64,000 nt of DNA from NCBI GenBank assembly GCA_021521415.1, contig JAIQDT010004204.1, positions 62,001 to 126,000 on the forward strand, given 5' to 3'. The notes beneath the pieces are model-generated. The model searched no databases. It had not been told where the DNA came from and saw nothing but the letters and a program-made list of their open reading frames with translations. The translations under genes were made by a program, and so were the position numbers. This document shows positions 34,546-43,513 of this stretch, one piece after another (the first letter of the stretch is position 1; the number at the start of each line of letters is the position of its first letter). Source of the DNA: Bidens hawaiensis. Lineage: Eukaryota > Streptophyta > Magnoliopsida > Asterales > Asteraceae.

Positions 34546-34706
34546 TACCAGAATGGCAGAAATGGTCCCTAGACTTAGGAAAGAATAATTACAAAGAAGC
34601 CCTTGGACTTTAAGTAGCAAATTATTTAATGATTCAAAATCCTAATGGAAATGTGTTAAGACAATTAATGAAAATAAAATTTTTCCAAGCTGACCTGGCA
34701 GCTTAA

Positions 34707-34792
34707 CCCCAGCCAGGGGCTCTGCCCCTTGGACCCCGCTAGGGGCTGCCGCCCCTAGAACCCCGTTGCCAGGGGCGCTGCCCCCGGACCCC
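34707..34792. repeat. GC-rich triple-hairpin block in solo LTR C
   Basis: Three hairpins follow each other on the element strand: AGGGGCTCTGCCCCT, CTAGGGGCTGCCGCCCCTAG and CAGGGGCGCTGCCCCCG. The arms are nearly perfect. It occupies the same order relative to the word array as in the other copies. Confidence 0.9.
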
Positions 34793-35656
34793 TGTTCGTT
34801 GAGGGTGATAATTAAACTAGAAAGACAATATGTGTAGTGATAGTTTACTGAAACGTATAATTATTATACAGTTAGTCGCGCACAGCTCAAGAAAGGAATA
34901 ACCATAAACGGTGAACGCAACCGCATTGAGGTGAGTTTCTAGCCCCACTTCCTTGTTATGTTTTCGGGGCTGTGTGCATACTCGATGTGATAGTTAATAC
35001 ACTTACCTTAAGTGGTAAGTGTATGCCTTGTATGATTTATGTATGATGATTGCTTGACGGTGCGTGAACGATCTTCGGATATTGCATGTACCGTCAGGTG
35101 GTAGCTAAAGATGTGATTGCCATGTATGATGTAAGATAAGATGCATGTATGATATGATGTATGCATAATGTACGTATGATATGTTAATGGTACGTGAACG
35201 CTCTTCGGAGATTGCACGTATTGTCAGGAAAAGTATTTAAGAACAGGTATAGTATGAAGCTATGGAAGAAAGGGTACCGGACCCTAATAATATCCGAGGA
35301 TGAAGGGTGACCGGTGTAAGGCCCCGTTACCGGTAACCCTATTCTCGTGTTGGATTTACTCATAAACACAGTTCTAAATATCAGAGTTACTTAAAACATT
35401 TACGCGGAATATAAAACTTTCATAAAACATTACAATATTTCATAACTTGTCTCAAAACATCCTTTGTCTTTCACAATTAAACATTAAAATTAAAACATCA
35501 TAAGTCTTCAGATGCCAGACTCTTGTTCAGTGCCATGTGTCTCCTCAAGCGAGCTGCCTCATCCTACTCACCTGCGTGCATACTAAAAGTCAGCTACGCT
35601 GAGTGAGTTCTAGATAATCACATAATCATACCATTCACATAACATTATATTCTTTC

Positions 35657-35735
35657 ATTCATACTTTCATACTTTTAATACTTTCTTACTTTCTTACTTT
35701 CATACTTTCTTACTTTCTTACTTTCTTTTGTATTA
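35657..35735 (+). repeat. CTTTCTTA-type microsatellite
   Basis: ACTTTCATACTTTCTTACTTTC words repeat at 8-9 bp inside solo LTR D. Confidence 0.7.
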
Positions 35736-35767
35736 ACTTACCTTCATACCTTACGTTATAAAGAGCA

Positions 35768-35965
35768 TTACGCCCTACATTCCTCGAGTATTATTAGGGC
35801 TCGGTACCCTCTTTCCTCGAGTATTATTAGGGCTCGGTACCCTCTTTCCTCGAGTATTATTAGGGCTCGGTACCCTCTTTCCTCGAGTATTATTAGGGCT
35901 CGGTACCCTCCTTCCTCGAGTATTATTAGGGCTCGGTACCCTCTTTCCTCGAATATTAGTATGGT
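35768..35965 (-). repeat. 33-bp tandem repeats in solo LTR D
   Basis: Six regular units of CTCGAGTATTATTAGGGCTC plus GGTACCCTCTTTC. The centre GGGCTCGGTACCCT replaces GGGTCTGGTCCCT of copies A and B, while TATTATTAGGG is kept. The complementary frame encodes an 11-residue repeat that is not a protein signature. Confidence 0.9.
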
Positions 35966-36482
35966 TCGGTTCCCTAGTTCTCGAATATTAGTAGGGTTCG
36001 ATTCCCTCTTCGTTACCATAAAACCATACCTCATACCTCGAGTATTATTAGAGCTCGGTACCCTTTCCGTAACCATACAACCATACATTATCATTTCTTT
36101 CTTTTCTTATCTTCATCACGTTTATACACATAAACATACATAACATACTTACCTTATACATAACGTTACAACCTGACAGTACGTGCAATATCCGAAGATC
36201 GTTCACGTATCATCAAGCAATCATTCATACATTTCACATTATCCACATAAGCATACACTTATCTCTTAGGATAAGCGTATTAACAAACATATTGAGTATG
36301 CACACAGCCCCGAAAACATAACACATAAATGGGGCTAGAAACTCACCTGAAAACGGTTACGTTCACCGTTAATCGTAATCCCTTTCTTCAGTTGTGCACG
36401 GCTGACTATATAACAAGTATACGTATCAATTAACTATCACTTCTCATAATGTACTTCTATCTTTATATGACCCACAACGAAC

Positions 36483-36569
36483 GGGGGTCCGGGGGCAGCG
36501 CCCCTGGCAGCGGGGTCTAGGGGCGGCAGCCCCTAGCAGGGTCCAAGGGGCAGAGCCCCTGGCTGGGGT
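36483..36569. repeat. GC-rich triple-hairpin block in solo LTR D
   Basis: It has the same order of three hairpins as copy B, with one base missing between the first two (GCGGGGTCTAGG instead of GCGGGGTTCTAGG). Confidence 0.85.
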
Positions 36570-36654
36570 CGAGCTGCCAGATCAGCTTGGAAAAATTTTA
36601 TTTCCATTAACTGTCTTAACACATTTTTCATTAGGTTTTTAATTTATTTTCTAA

Positions 36655-36972
36655 TCGAACTTGGCTTTACGCGAAGTTAAACCTCAGGCGAACTTAGCTT
36701 TAGGCGAAGTTAAACCTCAGGCGAACTTAGCTTTAGGCGAAGTTAAACCTCAGGCGAACTTGGCTTTAGGCGAAGTTAAACCTCAGGCGAACTTGGCTTT
36801 AGGCGAAGTTAAACCTCAGGCGAACTTGGCTTTAGGCGAAGTTAAACCTCAGGCGAACTTATCATCAGGCGAACTTAGCTTGCAGGCGAAGTTCATCAGG
36901 CGAACTTAGCTTGCAGGCGAAGTTCATCGCTTGAAGGCGAAGTTGCCCAGATGAAGGCGAAGTTGCCCAGAT
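36655..36972. repeat. 33-bp GGCGAACTT/GGCGAAGTT array in solo LTR D
   Basis: Six near-identical 33-bp units made of CAGGCGAACTTGGCTTTA and GGCGAAGTTAAACCT are followed by shorter variants ending at 36972. Homogeneity shows recent expansion. The plus frame gives an 11-residue repeat that should not be read as a gene. Confidence 0.9.
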
Positions 36973-37457
36973 GTTCGCTGTTTCAGTTTCTGATCAACAT
37001 TTCGGGCGATTTTAACACCCTTGTTAAGGTTCAATACCACCCACTATACTTCCCGACCATTTTCGGTCGTTTATACACTAAAAGCTCGGATCTTTAAACT
37101 TCCAAGATCAAGAATCATACCTTTTGAGCTTGTTTGGATCTCGTTTATCTTGGTATCACCACTAATCTTTCTCTCTTACCCGGACCTCGCTCGATCCTTC
37201 CTTCTTTCTCGGCCCGGCCGGCGGCGGTTTTGGGTGTGCTTGGTGTGTGTGTATGTGTGTGTTTAGGAGAGTGGGGGAAAAAGAAGATATTTTGGGATTT
37301 TGGGGGTATTTATATCCCTGAAATCCCATTCTCATTTAACCCATCTCAATTAATCCAAGTCCAAGACCCGCTCCTTCCCCGACATTAATCAATTACGCGA
37401 AATCACTAAACATAACTTCCTTTATTCATCATTAAAATTTTAGGATGTTACAACCGG

Positions 37458-37514
37458 ACCCTAATAATATCCGAGGATGGAGGGTACCGGACCCTAATAA
37501 TATCCGAGGTATGT
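37458..37514 (+). repeat. Resumed tandem repeat of solo LTR C
   Basis: Two copies of ACCGGACCCTAATAATATCC plus GAGGATGGAGGGT continue the repeat broken by the nested insertion at 35310. They are the complement of the core of the copy D array. Confidence 0.8.
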
Positions 37515-38754
37515 ATGGTGAAATGCCCTTTATAATGTATGGTTAGATATGAATGTGTATGGACGAATGCTGAACATGATATGCATGTAATGCGTACCTT
37601 CGGGCACGTATATGTGTATGAAAAGTAAGTTATGTGATTAACTAGAACTCACTCAGTGTAGCTGACTTTTAGTATTCACGCAGGCAAATAGGTTGAGGCA
37701 GCTCGCGTGACTGAAGACGTATGGCATGGAATCAAAGATACTGGTATCTCGGAGAAATGTTTTAATGTTTTAAAGACTATGTTTTGTTTTAATTGACTAT
37801 GAATGTTTTATAAGACATGATTTGATGGTTATGTAAAATGTTATGGTTGAAGTTTTATTATTCCGCGAAAGTTTTTATTAACTCTGATATTTAGAACTGC
37901 GTTTATGAGTAAATCCAACGTACAAAGTAGGGCTACAGGTAACGGGGCCTTACACAAAATTTTTCACAGTGACCTTTTCCGTATTATTTGGATAATTCGT
38001 ATCAGCTACCTCAGCAAAAACAGCAGCAGTGTTATGATCAATTTTCTAAAAGCCTTTCTGATGAGGATGTAGCTGCTATAGGTAGGATAGAAAAGATGTT
38101 GGTCCAATACATGGCTACAGATACCCAAAAGATGTTCGTTGAGCATGATACCATTTTCAAAAAGCACCAGGATTTTATTACAGATCTCCAACGTCAAGTA
38201 GAAGAAATTTCTAGGAGACTGGATGAAGAAGATGAAATGGAGAGGTTGAGATCCTTGGAATGTGTTGAGCAGTCAGATGAGGAGATCACTCAAGTAACGG
38301 AGACAAAAATGGATGTTGAAGTCTCACCTCCGGTTTCACATGCTATTATTGATTTTTGGAGTGACTCTGATGATAAGATAAACGAAGAAGAGTGGGCTGC
38401 TTATCAGATGTCGTTAATGAAGAAAGAAGAGATAGAGGATGAAGTAGATTTGGGGGAGTCAATCGAGCTGATGTTTGGTGTTGACGATATGGTGAAGGTT
38501 AATAATGAGCTTAACGAGGAAGATGAATTCCTGAATCTGGAGTTGGATGGATTGTCGGATTATGACGGGGGAGACACATTTGACGTTAATGAGGATGTTG
38601 CATTTTTCAAGGCTCTACTTATAGAGGACATTGTAGATGAGGATGTGGTGTTAGAGGAAGAACACTATTGCCAGCCCGTGGACTGTGTTTTGAATGCTTA
38701 TCGGGAATTAAAACCACGGGAGAAGGTCGAGGATGATAGGTTACCAGAAATCTG

Positions 38755-39013
38755 AAGTTGCGTATACTTTAGAAGATTGTCTACAGGAGTGAAAAAGCCT
38801 TTGCATGTCAAACACGACCAGTCTTCTCGATATTTACAACGCATTCGGCTCTTGCCAGGTAAGTTTACATATAGGTGGTCTGACCCGTTATTGATTTTTA
38901 ATTCTAAGTTAATATTTTGCGGTTCCACCATTGATATATTACTATTTGATAAATTCCGGGTGGAACTAAACGGGTTACATAGGGTCCAGATTAAGGAGAA
39001 ACCTCCTAATTAA
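38755..39013 (+). pseudogene. Athila-like integrase C-terminal tail (second copy), directly after gag
   Basis: In frame with gag and separated from it by one TGA, this segment reads STGVKKPLHVKHDQ, LLPGKFTYRWSD and VQIKEKPPN, then stops. The gag-to-tail junction means protease, RT, RNase H and integrase core are all missing in this unit. The first copy at 25374 has an arginine codon (CGA) where this one has TGA. Confidence 0.65.
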
Positions 39014-40891
39014 GTTCAAGTGTGGGGAGGTTTCGTGGAGTCTGTATATTTCATCGGGTCGCTAACGTAGTTTTTGTAGTTCGACTTTGTTTTCGTGTTT
39101 TAAGTTTTGCTAGTTTGAAGAAATATTGAGCTAGAGACGATTCCCAAGTAAGAATTTAATGAAAAAGACAGTTGTGGGGATGGAGTAGCAGTGGAGCCGT
39201 ATACTTTATATTTATATATTTGCTCCTGATTATTCATGTTTCATATTTGTGGGTTGCATAATATATATCATTATGATAAGATACATTTTTAGATATTTTT
39301 GTTTGGTTTTGCTTGGCCGCTTACGTTCGTGTGTGAGAGAAGGAGTTAACAATTGCCGAGCACGTTCGTAGTTGGAAGGCATTCATGGAAGAAGACTTTG
39401 GCATCATATTTCATACGCATATTACCAGCTAAGTCTTTTCCCTTATCTAGCTTATTAACTTTTTATTTTGCTTTCATTTTTATTTTTTAAGTTTTTAGTT
39501 TTTTTTTTTTGTAGTCCGACTTTATTTTTAATTTAATTTTTATTTAAGTCGTCCTTATTCTTGCATTGAGGATAATGCAAAATTTAAGTGTAGGGATAGG
39601 ATATTCGAGTCATAGTTTAAATTTAACTTTTAAAATAAAAAAAATTAAAAAATATATATAAAAATTGAAAAAAGTTTTAAAAATGTCCCTTAAATTTAGT
39701 TTTTTTGCGTGAAAGTGGGAGATGATGATATTTATCAGAAATCGGTTTTTCAAACTACTAATAATATGAGATATATAAAAGAAAACGCACTTAACTTGGG
39801 ATGTGTCGGTAGGCTCAGCCTTGAAAATAAAAGGACAATTTGATAAAATGGTTTAAAACGGAAATCTTTTGTGGGTAAAGCGTTTTGTCCATGGAAGATA
39901 AGTAATGAAAGGTCGGGCTATACTCAAGCCTCAATTTTTTGTATGAAAATGTGGAAATATTATAAAATTTTAAAAATGTGAATACGTTATCATATGATGC
40001 TTGGGTAGGTTTAAGGTTAGAGTATGCCGTGTAGCCTGTGATATAAATCTTAAATTGCTAGTTTTAGTGTTTTACACTTCATTGTCGTATGGTTTTACAA
40101 CCTTAAATCTTGTATTGATGGGATGATTCGGGTCTGGAGACCATGGGTCTGTATGCAATCTATTCATCTAGGTATTCACAATTCCTAAGTGGGATTGTGG
40201 ATATTTAAATAAAGCTAAAAAGAGCAAACCCTTATAAGTCTTTAAACATGATCACAAAAGTACAAAAGTAAAAATACACTACAGACTTGATCATCCACGC
40301 TATTAGCCATGTGGGGTCCCCTTGCTCGCGTCTCATTACCATTAAGAAATGGACCACAAGGGACACGCTACATGTAAGCCCTACAAATGAAATTTTGCAT
40401 GCTCACCTATGGTGATGGGTTCGGGGTATTGCTTGATAACGGGTATGTCATGTTGTGGGGAACACTAGCTATTATTTAATTGTACCTTAATCGTATCTAA
40501 TGGCTGCTTGGAAAACTTTGATGCTTAAGATTAGGTGGATAAACAATACCCTTGATCATCTTAACTATTCATGAAAAAATAGAGCAACAAAAGTTTTAAT
40601 TCTGCTAATTTTGAGGTTTAAGTCAATTTGGGGTGGTCTAGTCCGGTAAAAGCTGAAAATAAGCGGGTCTTAATTGTGTAAACCACTGAGTAATATTATT
40701 GTCGGATCTTATTTGTCCCGGTAAAGATTAAGGCATGGGTTTAAGTGGACAACAATATCGGTGATCGCGGTTTTTGCGTTTTTCTGAGCTTTAAAAATTA
40801 ACCTATATGTTTGTAAGACTGTATTTTCCGATTCTGATTCAACTGCATCAAACTTTTTCAGGGGCGAAAAAAGAATAAGTGTTGGGATATT
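39014..40891 (+). mobile_element. 3' untranslated part of the middle Athila-like unit
   Basis: It matches 25634-25845 plus 29963-31638 with scattered changes, and preserves the empty copia target (GCTCCTGATT near 39220). The Athila-typical ATTGAGGATAATGC...TTTAAGTGTAGGG lies near 39566-39597. The purine-rich GTGTTGGGATATT precedes LTR2. Confidence 0.8.
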
Positions 40892-42626
40892 TGATATAAT
40901 GCAAAATGTTTATGTTTCTCGTGTATATTTTATTTAATATTTTAACTGTTTTTGTTCGTTTTTAGTCAAGATTTGTATACTACTAACATTTTTATGTTTC
41001 GTAGGTTCCGGGAGTTGTTCGTGATCAAAAAGGACGAAAAACGATTTAAAAAGAGCCAAAACGGATATCCGGAACGCGTTAGGAAGGAGCCAGAACGGAA
41101 AACCGGTCAAAAACCGGCCCCCTTGATGGAGCACTCCGCGCCGCACGAACGAGGAGGCCAAAGCCCGTCGTGTGGCGCCTAGGGGTTGCTGGAGGATTTT
41201 TTATTTTCGTTTTTGCTACATCTTGGGCCTTGTTTTGGGTATTTAAATATCTTAAACTTAAACCTGAAAGTAATCTGAAGCCACCAAACGAAATTGGGAG
41301 TTCTTGGAGCATATTTTCGAGTTTCGTGGTGATTTTGAAGGCACGAGAACAGCCAGTGAAGAGCTTTACGTTCAAGATCGAAGACTACGGGTTTTATCGC
41401 CTTTAATCTTTCGTTTCTCATTATTTCACCATGTTTTCCCTTTTATTTGCTTTGCTTGATTTAGACTATATGATGCTAGGCTAAAGTTAATATACTATCT
41501 AGGTCGTGATGAACCTTTGTTCGGTTTGATTTTGATTGAGAATTGTTCCGTTATGGATTTTATGTTTTAAGTAAACTGTTGAGTTTGAATTAATTGATGC
41601 ATATGATTGCTTGGTTTTATTTACTTGGATTTATTGTTTCACAATACCCTTGATGATTGTTTCATAGGATAGGGTTTTGTTAGGTCATTTAATGTGTGTT
41701 CTTGACTAGTTTATGATTGATATGCATTAAGATGATAGAAACAATAAAATCAATTAAATAGATAAAAGTGAGCTGCTAGCCTAGAAAGCTGTAAGGTGAT
41801 AGGTTATTGAAAGATCTTTGTTGGTCAGGATTGCTAGATTTAGATCTTCGTAAGGAGTCTGTCTAAGTTTGATTGTCAGCTTAGTCTATTAAGTCAATTG
41901 AGACTTCTTAACTATCTTTGATTTTCGCGTTGTAAGGTAAGATTTCGTCATAAAGATACTTAGACATAAATTATTAAATAACCATAAGGAAGTTTAATTC
42001 ATAAAACTGGTGAGTCTTAAAACTTGTTAGAAATCCATAGGTGTCTTCTTGAGGGTCAAGGATATTGTTCGGGTTTTCTGTCAAGGGTCTATTTTACGAT
42101 CCCAGTTCCATAACTTAAGTTTCCCATTTGATTGATTGCCGTAACATTGGGGATTCTAGCCTAGGTAGTTATTTTCATCATCTGAGTTAATCTAAGTGTT
42201 TTAATAGTTTATTATATTTTATTTAATTAGGGTTAAGTTTATAATATTTAATTAATTAGGTTTTAAGTAATGATAATGTTTTATTATATTTTAAATAATT
42301 AGGGTTAGGGTTAATTATTTAAGTATTAGTTTATTAATTAGTTTATTTAAGTAATAATTAAGTTGATCATTAGTTAGGTTTTAATTAAATAGTTTAAAAC
42401 TCCCCCTTAAATAATATTATTACATAGTCGTGTTAGTAAGTCGAGGCTTATTAGCTAGTATACGTAATTTATAGAGTCTTGTGGGTTCGATATCCGGACT
42501 TACTTAGCTGTACTAGAGTCGACCGGTACACTTGTCGGTTAGTAGTTTAAGATTCTAGAATTATTACTTAGTGTCTTGATTAGATTATTTTTAGTCAATA
42601 ATTATTTGACTACTTTTAGCACATCA
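40892..42626 (+). mobile_element. Athila-like LTR2 (1735 bp)
   Basis: It starts TGATATAATGC and ends TTAGCACATCA. It is a full-length homologue of LTR1, with a 20-bp insertion near 40965-40985 and single-base differences. Promoter and CpG-rich words are in the same places (41125-41180; TATA-like near 41238). Confidence 0.85.
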
Positions 42627-42628
42627 AG

Positions 42629-42650
42629 TTTTTTGGCGCCGTTGCCGGGG
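42629..42650 (+). other. Athila-type primer-binding site, intact
   Basis: TGGCGCCGTTGCCGGGG follows LTR2 after a few T residues. This is the standard Athila primer site, generally assigned to a tRNA-Asp-type primer. Confidence 0.9.
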
Positions 42651-42775
42651 GAGTCTTAGCGATTGCGTTATTTACTTTAATTGGACTTAATTGCTACATA
42701 CGTGCTATTTGTTTTTGTTTTGAGTCGTAGGAGTCTATTTGTCTGTGTCTTTTATTTCTTTTGAGTCGTAAATAT

Positions 42776-43330
42776 ATGTGAGATTTGTGGCGTGCCCCAT
42801 TTTACGCTTATATATCCACAATATGTGGGGTATTTAGAACATCATTATGCTAACCCTTCTGTGCAGCCAGTGCAAAATTTTTCACAGGGACCTTTTCCGT
42901 ATTATTTTGATAATTCGTATCAGCAACCTCAGTAAAAACAGGAGCAGTGTTATGATCAATTTTATAAAAGCCTTTCTGATGAGGATGTAGCTGCTATGGG
43001 TAGGATAGAAAAGATGTTGGTCCAATACATGGCTACAGATACCCAAAAGATGTTCGTTGAGCATGATACCATCTTCAAAAAGCACCAGGATATTATTACA
43101 GATCTCGAACGTAAAGTAGAGGAAATTTCTAGGAGACTGGATGAAGAATATGAAATGGAGAGGTTGAGATCCTTGGAATATGTTGAGCAGTCAGATGAGG
43201 AGATCACTCAGGTAACAGAGACACAAATGGATGTTGAAGTCCCACCTCCGGTTTCACATACTATTATTGATTTTTGGAGTGACTCTGATGATGAGATTGA
43301 TGAGATAAACGAAGAAGAGTGGGCTGCTTA
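42776..43330 (+). pseudogene. Athila-like gag of the third unit, truncated by a deletion
   Basis: The start codon at 42776 opens MCEICGVPHF, which keeps the first cysteine pair and histidine of a CX2CX3HX4C-like motif but has lost the last cysteine. An in-frame TAA lies at 42933-42935. The coiled-coil part is highly similar to the middle unit. The frame runs to GCTGCTTATC, where it joins LTR sequence at 43331. Confidence 0.7.
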
Positions 43331-43475
43331 TCCGGACTTACTTAGCTGTACTAGAGACGACCGGTACTCTTGCTGGTTAGTAGTTTAAGTTAAGTTTAAG
43401 AGTTTATAATTATTACTCATTGTCTAGATTAGCTTATTTTTAGTTAATAATTATTTGACTACTTTCAGCACATCA
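43331..43475 (+). mobile_element. 3' fragment of a third Athila-like LTR fused to gag
   Basis: The sequence from CCGGACTTACTTAGCTGTAC to TCAGCACATCA matches the last ~140 bp of LTR1 and LTR2. At the joint, gag (GCTTATCAG) and LTR (CGATATCCGG) share TATC, so a short-homology deletion removed the gap. The LTR end is the right boundary of the whole cluster. Confidence 0.85.
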
Positions 43476-43513
43476 AGAATACACTAGATTTTATATATAT
43501 ATAGATAGATAGA

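Larger units (their letters stand above)
35315..37452 (-). mobile_element. Solo LTR nested inside solo LTR C (copy D)
   Basis: On the minus strand it runs from TGTAACATCCTAAAA to GGTAACGGGGCCTTACA. It is flanked by the perfect duplication ACCGG (35310-35314 and 37453-37457). It therefore inserted into a relative in opposite orientation and lost its internal part by LTR recombination. The TATA box lies near 37303-37312. Tandem repeats are at 35768-35965, the GC block at 36483-36569 and the word array at 36655-36972. Confidence 0.95.
33600..37954 (+). mobile_element. Solo LTR of the TGTAACATCC...GGGGCCTTACA family (copy C), itself interrupted
   Basis: It starts TGTAACATCCTAC and ends GGTAACGGGGCCTTACA. 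It is flanked by the perfect duplication CAAAA (33595-33599 and 37955-37959). The empty site is present at 42872-42878 in the second gag copy. The TATA box is near 33775-33789. Without the nested LTR it is about 2.2 kb. It contains the 29-base palindrome, an AACGAATT array and the GC hairpin block. Confidence 0.95.
33500..38754 (+). pseudogene. Athila-like gag of the middle unit, split by a solo LTR
   Basis: The start codon at 33500 opens a cysteine motif that was probably CX2CX3HX4C; in this copy the second cysteine is lost and the last kept. After the solo LTR (33600-37954) the frame runs from 37988 for 255 residues. It has a coiled-coil region (residues about 30-90: KMLVQYMATDTQKMF, ITDLQRQVEEISRRLDEEDE) and a very acidic C-terminal half. 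A small-scale frameshift and a TGA lie near the insertion. It ends in TGA and then, in the same frame, the integrase-type tail follows. Confidence 0.65.

Noticed and set aside
35768..36094. Open frame with an 11-residue repeat containing ERGYRALIIL
   Set aside because: It is the translation of the 33-bp tandem repeat of a solo LTR on the strand complementary to it; no other coding evidence.
36661..36909. Open frame repeating GEVKPQANLAL
   Set aside because: It is a 33-bp DNA repeat read as codons inside a solo LTR. The unit length divisible by three keeps it open by chance.
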